Assembly: GCF_036898095.1 (NCBI RefSeq)
Contig: NC_090729.1
Location: 73,880,183 to 73,944,182 of the forward strand
Direction of reading: 5' to 3'
Length of the DNA stretch: 64,000 nt
DNA from: Palaemon carinicauda
Taxonomy: Eukaryota > Arthropoda > Malacostraca > Decapoda > Palaemonidae
Within the stretch, counting starts at the first letter, position 1. Every line of letters starts with the position of its first letter. Below the pieces are notes generated by a model. The model had not been told where the DNA came from and did not search any database. It saw nothing but the letters and a program-made list of their open reading frames with translations. This document shows, one piece after another, positions 10,392 through 21,723 of the stretch. A program made the translations under genes and the position numbers.

Positions 10392-13144
10392 GAAAGGACT
10401 GAGGACGAAACCCAGAAGAAGATTCCTTAGGTTTTCGAGAGGAGAATGACGGTGGCAAAACTTTCCTAGTCGAATGAGTAACTAAGTCATGTGTGGCCTT
10501 CTGAGTGAGAGCAGTAGCCACCTCGCCCACTAATTCCTGAGGAAATAAAGAATTAGACAAAGGTGCGAAAAGAAGGCCTGTCTTCTGATAGGGAGACACT
10601 CCTGCGGAGAGGAAGGAGCACATCGTGGCCCTTTTCTTGAGAATTCCAGCTGTAAACAAGGCAGCAAGTTCGTTGGAGCCATCTCTCACACCTTTGTCCA
10701 AGCAGGACATCAAATGAACTAAACCACTAGTGTCCGTTTCCGTCATATCAGAGACCCTCTTACTCAAAGCCCCCAAAGCCCAGTCCAAAAAATTAAAAAC
10801 TTCGAAGGCCCTGAAAAGACCTTTAAGCAAATGGTCGAACTCTGGAATGGACCACCAAATCTTCGTCTTCCTTAAGGCAAGACGACGAGAAGCATCTACC
10901 AAACTTGAAAAATCCCCTTGTGCAGAAGAAGGAAAACTCAAGCCCAACACTTCACCAGTCTCATACCACACACTAGATTTAGAGGCTAACCTAGCGGGAG
11001 GAAAGGCAAAGGCCGTCTTGCCAAAAGCTTTCTTGGAGTCCAACCAAGAACCCATTAACTTCAAGGCCCGCTTAGAAGATCGAGAAAGAACCATCTTGGT
11101 GTAAACTGGAACCTTAGTAGCTTTACCTAAGATGAATTCAGAAGGCGGAGAACGAGGGGCCACAGGGGTAAAAGAATCCGGGAAAATTCGAGTCAAAATA
11201 AGCATAAACTTGCGAAGGTCCACAGCATGCTGATAATGCTTCTCCTCCTCATTCTCAGAGATTTCCTCAATAGGATTATCCTCATCCGACTTTTCCTCTG
11301 GTTCGTCTTCTGGCAGTGCAGCAACAGCCGCAGCCTGAACCGAAGGAACAACGTCTGGATGGGACTGCCTGTCAAGGCCAACATCTGAGTCAATTTGGTG
11401 GGGAGAAGTAGAAGTAGATTGATGCGAAACACGGACATGTAGACGATCATCCTCAACCAACAACTGCTTAGACCGCTTAGAATTCGACTGTTGTTGAACA
11501 GAAGAACGCTTGAAATCAGAAGGTAACTGTTGAAGATCGCGTAAAGTCCGAAGATTGTTGCTGCGAACGATCAAAGTAGTCAGGATGTCGCCGCTGTAAA
11601 CCAATGTTTTGACGCGCCGCGTCCAAAAGTTGTTGCCGCGGGCGATCCACTACTTCAAATTGTTGCCGCGTCTCGTCCACTTGTCGACGCCGATGCTCTT
11701 CCCCGCGACCAGAAAACGCAAACTGGTCAACCAAAACTCTCTGACGCGACTCATCAAAATCAACCTGGCGTTGAACACTGTGAATGGGAGACCGTCTAAG
11801 TGATAACTCGTCAAGGCCATATACCATCGAACGTTTGTGCGATAACTGGTCTGACATCGAACGCCCAGACACAACGCCAACACCTGGTTGATAAGAATCC
11901 ATCAACGACGAGAGTTGTTCCTTCATAGACAAAAGCGCAGTCCATTTCGGATCAACAGAACTCCTAGAAGGAAGATTCGCACTAATGTCACCACGCATTT
12001 CAGGGGAAGAAAGCCAATCCGATGGAAGAGGAGGTGCATGAATAGTTACAAGGTCCGAATCGGAAGGAATCATATCCGCACGAACACGGTGATCTGAACG
12101 TTTGGCCGGAGTGCAAGCGCTGGGAGAACGGAAACGTTCCGGTGAACCCCACGAACTACATCCTGGCCGCACAGGCGATTCCCGACGCTGTGAATCAACA
12201 TGGGAGCGTTTAAGCGGTCTCGACGCTCGCCGCCAGATCTCACTTCCCGACCCTTCATCGGAAGACGGGGATAACGTATGAACCTCACCTTTCCTACGAT
12301 GAGGGTGAACGACCTGAGCTACGGCAACAGGAACGTTCGAGGGGACGTCTGCACGATTGATGAAGCTTCTCGTTCCCTTAAGCCGTTCGACATTACTTCT
12401 CCCATGGGTTCGAGAGCTCGAAAGAGGTCTAAGGCTAGGTGAACGACAAGATTGTGCCGACGCACCCTCCGCAACACTAAACACATTATCAACACTTGTC
12501 ACAACACCGAGAGAGTCACGATTCTTCGGTACCACATCAGACACTCGTGTCGACGCACCTTCCGCAACACTAACCACATTATCAACACTTGTCACAACAC
12601 CGAGAGAGTCACAATTCTTCGGTACCACATCAGACACTGAAACACTTTCCACAGTTCCGATAGGATCACGGTTTTTCAATACCTTTAACTCTGAAAAGAT
12701 AGTATTTCTATCGGCTGCTAAGGACTCAACTTTCTCACCAAGAGACAAAATAGCAGTAAACATGTCCTTCATAGTAGGTTCCTGATCTACCACCACAGGG
12801 GAAGGAACAGGATTAGGAACAGGTAAATTAGGTAAGGTTCTATCCACAGATCGGGAAGAACTACGCCTAACTCTATCTCTCTCTAATCTCCTAACATAAC
12901 GATCGTAAGTAACAAAATCATCATTAGTTAAGGAAAGACACTCATTACACCTATAATCTAATGAACAAAATTTACCCCTACATTTTACACAAAAAGAATG
13001 AGGATCAATAGATCCATTAGGAAGTCGTGTACGACAACTAACACACCTACGCTGAGCAGGGGAGGAGTCGGCCATTTTAAAGTTAACGTGAGAGACCGAC
13101 AAGCAAAAAGTAAGGGAAAAAACAATAAAGAAAATCTCAAACAA
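10303..13144 (-). pseudogene. Copy B Gag
   Basis: Two overlapping frames, 13144-11516 and 11604-10303, make up one Gag broken by a frameshift near 11560. The likely start is the Met at 13075 (MADSSPAQRR), just before a Cys/His cluster: CVSC, then DPHSFCVKCRGKFC, then CNEC. The middle is serine-rich and contains an in-frame 93-bp duplication. The C-terminal half has the conserved DIRS Gag block (ASKSSVWYETGEVLG; WWSIPEFDHLLKGL) and ends in an Arg/Gly-rich tail (GRGGKSGRGKV), which suggests RNA binding. It overlaps the start of the RT frame by about 90 bp. The function as a nucleocapsid-like protein is inferred from position. Confidence 0.75.
12458..12643. repeat. 93-bp in-frame duplication inside copy B Gag
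   Basis: The word cgacgcacc(c/t)tccgcaacac starts at 12458 and again at 12551; the two 93-bp units (31 codons) are nearly identical. The unit encodes VVPKN(C/R)DSLGVVTSVDN. The frame is kept. Confidence 0.85.
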
Positions 13145-13289
13145 AAAGATTTCAAGATAAGAACCAAGGAAAATTAATCAACGATAGCTTAAACTCAAAA
13201 AAGAACGTTGTACATCACCAAACAACTTCCCAAGAGAGTAAAAACACGAGAGCGAACTTCTGTATGTCAGTCAGCTATGACGGCAGAGA

Positions 13290-13447
13290 GAAGAACTGGA
13301 GTTGGTGTGTAGTTCCACCTGTTCTACCGCTAGGGTGCGGTTGGTACACCTGGCGTATCTTCGATAGCGCGAGATTTGAATTTTCTGCCCTGGCGTCAGG
13401 GACTTCAGCTCTTTTATATAACCAGCGGGTAAGTTTTATATTTAAAA
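13290..13447. repeat. Right inverted terminal repeat of copy B
   Basis: Reverse complement of 6665-6840. It contains the likely 5' end and promoter region of copy B upstream of the Gag start at 13075. Confidence 0.85.
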
Positions 13448-13518
13448 AGTTGTGATAACCTTCACAGACAACCTGAGAACACAAATACAAGAATGAAAGG
13501 CAAGGGTATAATAAAAGA

Positions 13519-14636
13519 TTATAGGATAGAGGCACTAGACCCTTCTCCAACTACGACGCCAGAGGTAACGTGCGGACCCAGGGAACAGCAATCCTCATAC
13601 TGGGTTTGCACATCTTTAAGATAATAGTCTGCGAAGACTGATTTACTTCGCCAAAATGTGGCCTCTAAAATAGACTTCATAGATTTATTATGCCTATAGG
13701 CCATAGAGGTAGCAACAGCTCTAATCTCATGCTGTTCCACTTTGAGAATTGGGAAAATTCCTTCTTTACAATTCTGGTGAGCTTCTCTTATCAAGTCCTT
13801 GATAAGGAAAGCTAGAGCATTCTTAGATATTAGTAAAGATGGTTTGTTAACGGAACACCAGAGGTTGTCTGATTGTCCTCTTAAACTCTTGGACACGTGC
13901 AGATAGAATTTAAGAGCTCTTACCGGACAAAGGCCTCTCTCCTTCTCACGACCAACTAAGTGAGAGAGACCTGGGATATTAAAAGACCTAGGCCAAGGTC
14001 GAGAAGGATTCTCATTTTTTGCGAAAAAAACCAAGCTGAAGAGAGCAAATCGCATTGTTTCCATTAAAGCCAACCTTCTTGCTAATGGCTTATAACTTCC
14101 CTACCCTTTTTGCTGTAGCCAAAGCAACCAGGAAAAGTGTCTTTTTGGGAAGATCCTTCCAGGATGCCTTGTTCAAGGGTTCAAACCTAATTGAGGTTAA
14201 AAAGGCTAGAACTACATACATCCAAGTTCCACGATGGGGTAGGATTGTCCTTCCTTTTAGTTGTCTCCCAAGATCTAATGAGATCAGATATATCCTTATC
14301 ACCTGACACATCAATGTTCCGGTGACGGGAGACGGAAGCTAGCATACTGTGGTAGCCCTTAATGGTAGAAACCGCTAGTTTCTCTTTAGTACGTAGGTAT
14401 AATATAAAATCTGCTATATTGGCTATAGAGGTACTTTGTGGAGGAAAACTTGTTATTCCTGCACCATCCCTTAAATATGTCCCACTTTGAAAGGTAGACC
14501 TTGATAGTTGAAGCCCTTCTTGCTCTGGCGATAGCTCGAGCAGCCTACCTTGAAAAACCTTTCGTTCTTGCCAACTTTTCGATAGTCGAAAAGCAGTTAC
14601 ATTGAGAGTGAGGAGATTTTGGTGGTATCTCTCCAA
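13519..14636 (-). pseudogene. Copy A tyrosine recombinase (broken)
   Basis: The N-terminal core-binding part (14636-14187) includes IADFILYLRTKEK and a STIKGYHSML stretch matching copy B. The catalytic Arg is in TAKRVGKL (near 14093), His/Arg in QHEIRAVAT (near 13730) and Tyr in ADYYLKDV (near 13624). Frameshifts near 14200 and 14080 split it into three pieces. Strong similarity to copy B shows that A and B are one family. The catalytic residues remain but the frame is dead. Confidence 0.8.
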
Positions 14637-14639
14637 ATG

Positions 14640-15880
14640 AAGCTGTTTGAGTAGATCTCTCTGATTGGGTAATAGTCTGGGAATATCTACAAGCCATTCC
14701 TTTATGTCTGGAAACCTAGGTCTCGTAGGCCAAAATGGAGCTATCAGTCATGCGGACGTTGGGTGATTCTCTGAATTTCTTCAAGACTCTGTCCAGGGTC
14801 TTCAATGGAGGAAAAGCGTACACGTCTAGGTTCTCCCAATTCAGAAAAAAAAGTGTCCACTGCAGCTGCTTCCTGGTCTAGTACAAGGAGAGCAAAATAC
14901 CGGCAACCTTTGTGTCATTTCTGAGGCGAAGAGGTCTATCGAGTGTTGACCCCACAACATCCAAAGATTGGTGCACACCTCATGATGTAGGGTCTATTCT
15001 GCGGTAAGAACTTGTCTTCTTCTGCCGAGAAGATCCTTCCTGACGCTTTTCTGCCCTTCTAAAGTGAGTAATCAGTGCTTGGTGAATGGCCACTAGTTCT
15101 TTGATATCTATGTCATTTCCTCTGAGACTCTATCCACAGATCCCTGTTGAGAATCGTGTGTGTCAAACAGGGATGACATCGACTTCTCTAATTTAGAAAG
15201 ATCAGACACTTGAAGCGCGCTGTGTGCGCGAACTAAACCGTGTGCCGACTGCTGCGAGGAATCGTCAACCGTAGTCGGGTGATCACCAGGGGAACGTCCT
15301 TACGACATTTCCGAAGTGCCTTGAGCGCGGTCTGAACCGATTATCATCCTCAGAAACATGAAATTCTGTGAGGGTAATAGTTAAGATTTGGCCAGGTTAC
15401 CATCAGGCCTAACTGTTGCGTTAAGGGCATTATCCTTTGAAGAGCTTCAAGGCCCTTTACTTATGATTCTGCTCTGAGTGGTCCGCCATCTAGTTACAAA
15501 GAAAAAACCCTTACTCCCTTATGAGAGGGCAGGGAGTCACATTGGACATCACCAGGGAAAAAACCGTACTTGTACAATGGACTGACATCCAGAACAGGTT
15601 TTCATACCCCCTTCGAGCTTTTTGAAACTAGGAAAAAGATGTTGTAAAAACACCTCTAAGGGAGTGTACTTTACAATTCTATGAATGATCTCAACAACAT
15701 AAGGCTCAATTGTTCTTAAAGAACTGCTGCTTAGTTACCTGAGTGGAATGTTGTCAATTCTAAGAGTATTGACGACATAGGAGGTATAAACCGACTCACT
15801 TTTTTATTCGGTTTGTTGTCTTGAGAATCTGCGAGTTAGACCTCCAGTCGTAATTCTCTAAGTTTCCCTTGAAGAGGCTC
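14640..15880 (-). pseudogene. Copy A RT/RNase H remnants with an inserted Gag-start-like segment
   Basis: 14640-15110 aligns by eye with the C-terminal RNase H region of copy B (for example the block near 14700-14860 with 8500-8670). 15540-15700 aligns with the N-terminal RT region of copy B near 9950-10050 (ctgacatccagaacaggttt against ttacgtccagaaccggtct). Between them, where the RT core including YLDDW should be, 15110-15535 instead resembles this family's Gag N-terminal repeats (compare 17860-18130). No RT active site is present. This is a rearranged, dead pol region. Confidence 0.5.
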
Positions 15881-18521
15881 TCCCACAAAAAAAGCTGACA
15901 AGTGGGAAGAGCCTCCTTTTGTATCCTTGCTAAAAAGCTAGTTGGAAGGATCTATTTAGCAGTCTTGGAAAAAAAATCTTGAGCAGCCTGTTAATCTCCG
16001 AATAAGGAACAAACTTGAAGATAAAAAGGGACAACACATAGTCCTCTTTTTAAGAACTCCTGTTTGCTATGGAAAGAGGTGGAAAGTTCGATGGGCCATC
16101 CCTCACGGGCTTATCCAGACAGGCAATCAGATGCATCTGAACCTCGTTGTTAAGGTCTGTGGCTTCTGCAAGAGTTCCGAGAGTCCAGTCCGTAAGGCTG
16201 AAGACTCCTATCGACTAAAAGTTTCCTTCAGCCGATGGTCCATTTCAAAATTGGACCACATAAACTTCGACTTGTTCTTGGGTGAAGTGAGGAGTTAGCA
16301 GATCTGGAGAAGTCTCCTTGCGAGTGAAAGGAAAATCCCAAACCAAGACCTTCCCCCAGATGAATACCACAAACTAGATCTGGAAGCCAGCTGAGTTTGA
16401 GGAAAAGAAAAAGGAGGTCTTCCCTAGATCCTTTCTCTTGGACGTCCCTTGGTTGAAAGATGAGAAAACTCTCTTAACATATCTAGCCAGGACTATATTC
16501 TTGAAGGAGGATGTTTTATTTTATTCTTTTTTTTTAAATATATATATATATATATTTTTTTTTTTAAACTCAGCTGTCTGAAATGAATCCTGAGATTCGT
16601 CTTCTAATTCGGTTAATGGAATATCAATTCCATGATTCGAATGAGTAGGAGACAAAAACGTGTCCTCCTGTCAGTTATTGTCTTCCAAAAAATTCATCTT
16701 GCCTGAAGAAATCTCATAAAGGATATTGTCCAGTTGCGAAGAAGCATCACATTTATGTACTGTAAGTCTCGAAGAAGAGACAGGTTCCAGTGCTTCCAGC
16801 ATAAGATCATCATGTTGTAAGGAAGCAATAACATCCGTAAAAACATGCGAGGGAAAAACTTGATCACATGCGTCCAGCATGCGTTTAACATGTTATATGT
16901 TAACAGCGTGATGCAAGAGAGCATTAGTTGTGCGTTCAGAAAAAATCGCGAAGGAGAGATAAAAAACTTGTCTACTGTATCCTGTTGCAAGGACAAGTCC
17001 CGACTATATGAGTCCATCATGGGTTCAGATTGAGACTGTTGTATGTTTCCATTAGAGTTATTAGACTAGTACATGAGTCCCAAATTCCGTGAGTCTGCCA
17101 CGAGCCGTGAAGAAGATTTGGTATCGTGTTCAGTTAATCCCAAGGAAAAGACAACTGTTTGTCCATAGTGACATGGGGACAAAAACCTGACTGTGTCCAG
17201 TCTGACGCTTGTGTCTAGGTTGCCGTGAGATTCAGACTGATTAGTTTGCTGTGAGCTGTCCGCGTTTAGCATGCGTCCGCATGAGTGGTAGTCGCGCGTC
17301 TGGCAGAACGCGAAGGTGCGACAACTGCTTTTTTTTTTTTGACGTCTGCTGTTGCCGTAGCATCTGCCGTTGCCGTAGCATCTGTGTCTGACGTAGCGTC
17401 TGCGTTTGCCGTAGCGTCTGCGTTTGCCTTAGCGTCTGCGTTTGCCTTAGTGTCTGCGTCTGCCATGAGGGAGAAACCAGACTGCCACATGTATCTGGCC
17501 TAACGCTTGCCGCAATGCGAGCTGATCGCTGCGAGGGAGCATTTTGCAAAGAGGTATCGTCAACTGTCGATACTTCTAGCGCGCCTTGTGCGCGATCTGA
17601 ATCGTGTATCGATTGTTGTTAGAGATCTCCCCCGAGAGACCAGACTAGCGTCTGCGTCTGCCGTGAAGGAGAGACCAGACTGGTGTCTGCGACTGCCGTG
17701 AGGAAGATACCAGACTACCGCATGCGTTCGTCCTAATGCTTGCCGCAACGCGAGCTGATCGCTGCGAGGGAGCGTTGCTGAGTATCGGAGAACTACGCTG
17801 TCCGATACTATCGGAAAACCAATTTCTTGGTTTATTGCTGTGCTTAGATTCTTTTAGGTATTTTTCTGCCCGAGAATCGTAAGCGTCAACAAGAGACGAA
17901 ACAGACCTCTTTAATTCAGACAAATCAGATACATAATGAGCGCCATGTGCGCTAACTGAATTATGTAGTAATTGCCGAGAGGTATCGCCAACTGTAGATA
18001 CTTCTAGCGCGCCTTGTGTGCAATCTGAATCGTGTATCGATTGTTGTGAGAGATGCCCCCCGAGAGACCAGACTGGTGTCTATGTCTGTCAACAGTATTA
18101 GAGTCTGTTCAGGTAGTACCAGGGGAAAGGCCCTACGACACTTCCCAATCTGGGGGCAGTGAAGGAGCGTGTACTTATGTAAACCGAGCACCTTCTTCAG
18201 CCGACGGACTATGCATCTTACACTATTGTTTCGGTGCTGACATGTAGTCTTCGTCTGAAAGGAACACCTCCGGTGAACACCAGTCACTGTAGGAGGGTTT
18301 ATTAGGAGGCATATGTCTCTTGTGTGGTTTAGAACGTAGTGGTTGACTCCAACATGATCGCTCGAGGGGACGTCCGTTCGCTGATCAAAGTCTGTCATAT
18401 CCTTTCGCCTTTCGACAGTACTTCTCCCAGGGGTTGGGGAACATGAAAGAGGTTCAGGGCTGGGATTATGACGGACATGAACGTACGCACCCTCCACTGA
18501 ATTGACATTGAACACTAGCAC
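15880..18521 (-). pseudogene. Copy A Gag remnants
   Basis: Short minus-strand frames resemble pieces of copy B Gag: the C-half block around 16180-16400 (counterpart of the WYETGEVLG and PEFDHLLK segments) and the N-half around 17960-18521, which includes a match to the copy B VERLKGTRSFINR segment. Multiple stops and frameshifts are present. The N-half is swollen by internal repeats: an 18-bp minisatellite at 17343-17468 and a longer, imperfect duplicated block (about 17498-17690 against 17733-18110). Confidence 0.55.
17343..17468. repeat. 18-bp minisatellite within copy A Gag
   Basis: Seven or so tandem units of the form gcgtttgcc(g/t)tagcgtct with point differences, read on the minus strand as an Ala/Asp/Asn-rich six-residue repeat (ADATAN, ADAKAN). 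The period is a multiple of three. Confidence 0.85.
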
Positions 18522-19660
18522 TTTTAATTGTTACACATTAGATCTTAATAAATCTTTCCGTTGCGAGAGATTATACTCTTTCGTCAAGGGCTAGAAAGAA
18601 AATACAATAGAATATATGATTAACATTAGTATTTTCAAATCGAAGTATAAAATAACCAAACAAGTAATTGTGAAAACAAAAAAAGATTGTCAAGAATATT
18701 ACGTATCGTAGATTTACTGCAATGCGTCATTATATGTGCCATTGAATACTAGCACTTTAAACTATTTTACATTAGATCATAATAGACTTTCCCTTTGCGA
18801 GAGATTATCCTCTTTAGCCAAGGGCCAGAAGGAAAATAAAAAAGGATATATGAATAATATTGGTATTCTCAAAAGCGAAATATTAAATAACGATACAAGT
18901 ATTGTGAAACAAAAATGATCGTTTAATATCTAACATCTCCCTTAGAAATACTACAAGCTTAAAATGACTGTACGCTCGAGAAAAAACTCTAAATCAAAAA
19001 TTGAATAAGGGAAATATACTAATAGGACAAATATATACTTGAAAATAATATATTTCCCTATATTATAAACATACTTATGCTTAGTAAGCTAATATTTAAA
19101 AATTCCTTGCAAGAAAAGAAAATAATTCACATAATGCAAGTCATACTATGTAGATTACGTCACAGGATTGTGACGTCATCACGATGGCGGACTGAATTCC
19201 TTCAAAGTAATTACATTCCGCTTGTTAGGAGTTACGTTACAAAATAGTGACATCACAATGTTTAATGTAAAAATGTATACCTTCCATTATAACTTTAAGA
19301 GTTGTTTGATAATAAAGTAGGGGGAAAAAATATTTGATCCCTCAAAGAACGAACAAGGAACGAAAACAAAATACATAAATGCTCCCTGCTAATTACAGTG
19401 TGGGAACTAAGAGCAGCCCAAAAGCCGTTCTAGCCCAACAACCAAAGTTTAACAACAGAAGAGCCATTACAAGGTTTGAAAACTTGAAAAACAAGTTCAA
19501 TTAAACTGTCCAAGTGGGACCAGCAAAATAATAAAATCTTCTATAGTTGAAAGGCAGCGAAAGCTATTAACAATAATCAGACAAAAGGTACTTCACCAAA
19601 TTGTAGAATAAAGTAAAATATCCACGAAACGAATACCCGAGGTGTTTACACGAACGACAG
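18507..19660. repeat. Copy A 5' region with a 233-bp direct duplication
   Basis: No gene. A block starting near cactagcacttt at about 18512 recurs near 18746 (spacing about 233 bp) and runs for some 170 bp with substitutions (for example gcgagagattat and aagggc(t/c)agaa in both). The rest, 18920-19660, is AT-rich with no recognised motif; it should be the 5' untranslated region of copy A. Confidence 0.55.
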
Positions 19661-19669
19661 AGAATTTCA

Positions 19670-19845
19670 GAAGATGTTGGGAATAGTTCTGATAGCCTAC
19701 GAGTGATGGCGCTCATGTATGACCACCTACTGTCATGGCAGCGATTGCCACAAATTTTTAATTTTCTGTCGTGACGCGGCAAAACGCGAGATTTAAGCTA
19801 TATACTGTATATGTAACTACCAGGGAAGTTACATATTTAAAATTG
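19670..19845. repeat. Right inverted terminal repeat of copy A
   Basis: Reverse-complement partner of 5401-5645. It ends at about 19845, where the left terminal sequence of copy C begins immediately. Confidence 0.75.
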
Positions 19846-20575
19846 TATTTTTCCTAACGATACAAACCTTTACCTATTTATTAGGGATATTACTTTCGGT
19901 GAATTTGAAAAGTCGAGCCATTAAATTTTAGCGAGGGTTAAATACCCATACTGCTAGTTAGTGGGGGGGAGGGGGTAGTTCACTACTCCTCCCACTCACA
20001 CACTTGTGATTGACCTCACTTTGCTTGGAGGTAGGACTTCAAGGGGGATAGGGTTGGCGGGTAGGTTTGTATGTATAGCTAAAGGTTGGTATTGTTAGGA
20101 AAAATACAAATTATGACTGAATTTGTCCTTTTTTTCCTAACTGGAATACAAACCTACGCTATTTATTGAGGGTAACTCACCCAATTAAGAGGGTGGACGT
20201 CCCTGCCAAACTGGCTTTTTTGGGTACTCGGAGGCTCCTTACTTTGAATGGGTATGTACTAAAAAATATGGAGTCCCTACACCTCACTAAACCTTGCTAT
20301 GCAAGGTACGTGGCCTACACAAGCTGTGTGTTGAGATATTAGCAGTGTGACTGTTGAGGTAGAATTTATTCCGAGTCTTTTGTAGGAAAAAAGTTATAAC
20401 CAAGACTTTCCCAATACCACCTCGCCAGGGTGTGGGGACGCAACAGTATTAACTTCATATCAGGTACACAAGAAAGCATGGCTTACCTTCAGTGGTTTGA
20501 GGTCAGCTTGTGCAGAGAACCCAGGTTGCTGCTTTCTGCAAGAAAGGAAAGGATGAAGAAAAGAATAAGATATAG

Positions 20576-21534
20576 TCAAACCTTTTCATTCATGCAGACT
20601 AAAACCAGGTAACAGTGCCCTAAAACTTCTGCTATTTGTCCAATAAGGAGCATGAGGTACCATACCAGCTGTCGTGCAGCCACCACAGGGCTGATACAAA
20701 ACGTATCAAGCCTCCTGTGGGTCATGTCTTCCGGGTAGTGGACCATAAACATATTTTGAAGTTTCCACACCCGAGCCTGTAGAACCTGCGTCACTGAGAA
20801 GTTTCTTTGGAAGGACAAGGGTGTAGCTATGCCCCGACCATCATGGGCTCTGAGGCGACGTGAAGGAGTGTCTGGATTCAGGGTATGGTCTATGACCCTG
20901 CAAATCCAGGCAGAGATGGTATTCTTGGTGACTATCCTCTTGTTCCTCCCTGTGCTGATGGAAAGTGTAGGAACATGGGGACAGGCTGCAGCTGTTCTCT
21001 TGAGGTAAAGCCTCAAACTCCTCATTAGACAGAGTAAGAGATGATCAGAGTCATCTGTTACAGAGCAGAGACTTGAAATCCAGAAGGAGTCGACACGAGG
21101 ATCCGTCATTCCCGATCCCAAGTCTTGGCAACAAACACAGGGAAAAAGCGGAACGTTACCTCTACCCATCCCCTTGAATGGGCAATGTCGTATGAGAGAC
21201 CAAGAAGTTCACTGACTCGTTTGGCCGAAGCCGAAGCTAGCAGGAACACCGTCTTCCAAGTCAGGTGGCAATCTATTGCCTGGTGTAATGGTTCCACGGG
21301 GAGGTCTCACTTCAGAATGAGACAGGAAAGTGAGTAACTATGTATAAGCAAGAAAAATTCCAGTGATGAGGAAATAGCCATTCCATTCAGTCTAAGGGCA
21401 AGGATTAAGGCTGAGCAATAGCCTTTTACCGCCGAGACTGGAAGGCAGATTTCTTCACGCAAATACACGAGAAACTCCGCTATTGCTGGAATAGTGGCAA
21501 CGTGAAGAGATAACCCTTCCATGACACCGACCAC
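20576..21534 (-). pseudogene. Copy C tyrosine recombinase
   Basis: Pieces in order on the minus strand: 21534-21307 (core-binding part, IAEFLVYLREEICLPV), 21297-21106 (SASAKRVSELLGLS, the catalytic Arg) and 21169-20576 (KNTISAWICRVI, then RAHDGRGIATPLSF with the His/Arg pair, then FMVHYPEDMT carrying the Tyr). The catalytic set R-H-R-Y is visible but spread over shifted frames. The HDGRG variant differs from the HEVRA of copies A and B, placing C in a different family. Confidence 0.78.
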
Positions 21535-21723
21535 AGATGATGTTTCACTTTGCCTGGTAGACTGCTGCTGATGATTTACGCTGGTATCCAGACATCTTAC
21601 TCACAATTTGTTCCAAAAATCCTCTCTGAGTGAGATGATGCAGGATAGTCTGTAGGCGTGAAGTCGTAGCAAAGCTACGGCTTTGTGGAAGATGTTGGCA
21701 TATGGTTGTCTGAGTAGACTATG

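Larger units (their letters stand above)
6655..13450 (-). mobile_element. DIRS1-like retrotransposon, copy B, nested in copy A
   Basis: Inverted terminal repeats (about 6665-6840 and 13290-13447) match over some 150 bp with very few differences, through the words ccaactccagttcttcc and tagcgcgagatttgaat. Minus-strand order is Gag (13144-10303), RT and RNase H (10391-8242), recombinase (in the 9862-7373 frame). An internal complementary segment, about 6890-7000, repeats the terminal motif acttacccgctggttata. The coding domains contain only a handful of breaks, so B is much younger than its host copy A, into which it inserted between about 6580 and 13450. Confidence 0.88.
5399..19845 (-). mobile_element. 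DIRS1-like retrotransposon, copy A (old, interrupted)
   Basis: The bounds are inverted terminal repeats: about 5401-5645 (starts aaataaatttttaaatatactta) is the imperfect reverse complement of about 19670-19835, including the shared words around gtaggtggtcatacatgag and its complement. Between them, on the minus strand, are remnants of Gag (15880-18521), RT and RNase H (14640-15700) and recombinase (13519-14636). It is the same family as copy B but much more decayed. It contains a MITE (5648-6213) and copy B (about 6655-13450). Its 3' leader, 6214-6580, aligns by eye with 6920-7270 of copy B. DIRS elements integrate by tyrosine recombinase and make no target duplication, and none is seen. Confidence 0.8.

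Noticed and set aside
16500..17050. Unknown genes upstream of the copy A recombinase on the minus strand
   Set aside because: The segment sits in the position and strand of copy A Gag and is full of stops; no independent gene is needed to explain it.
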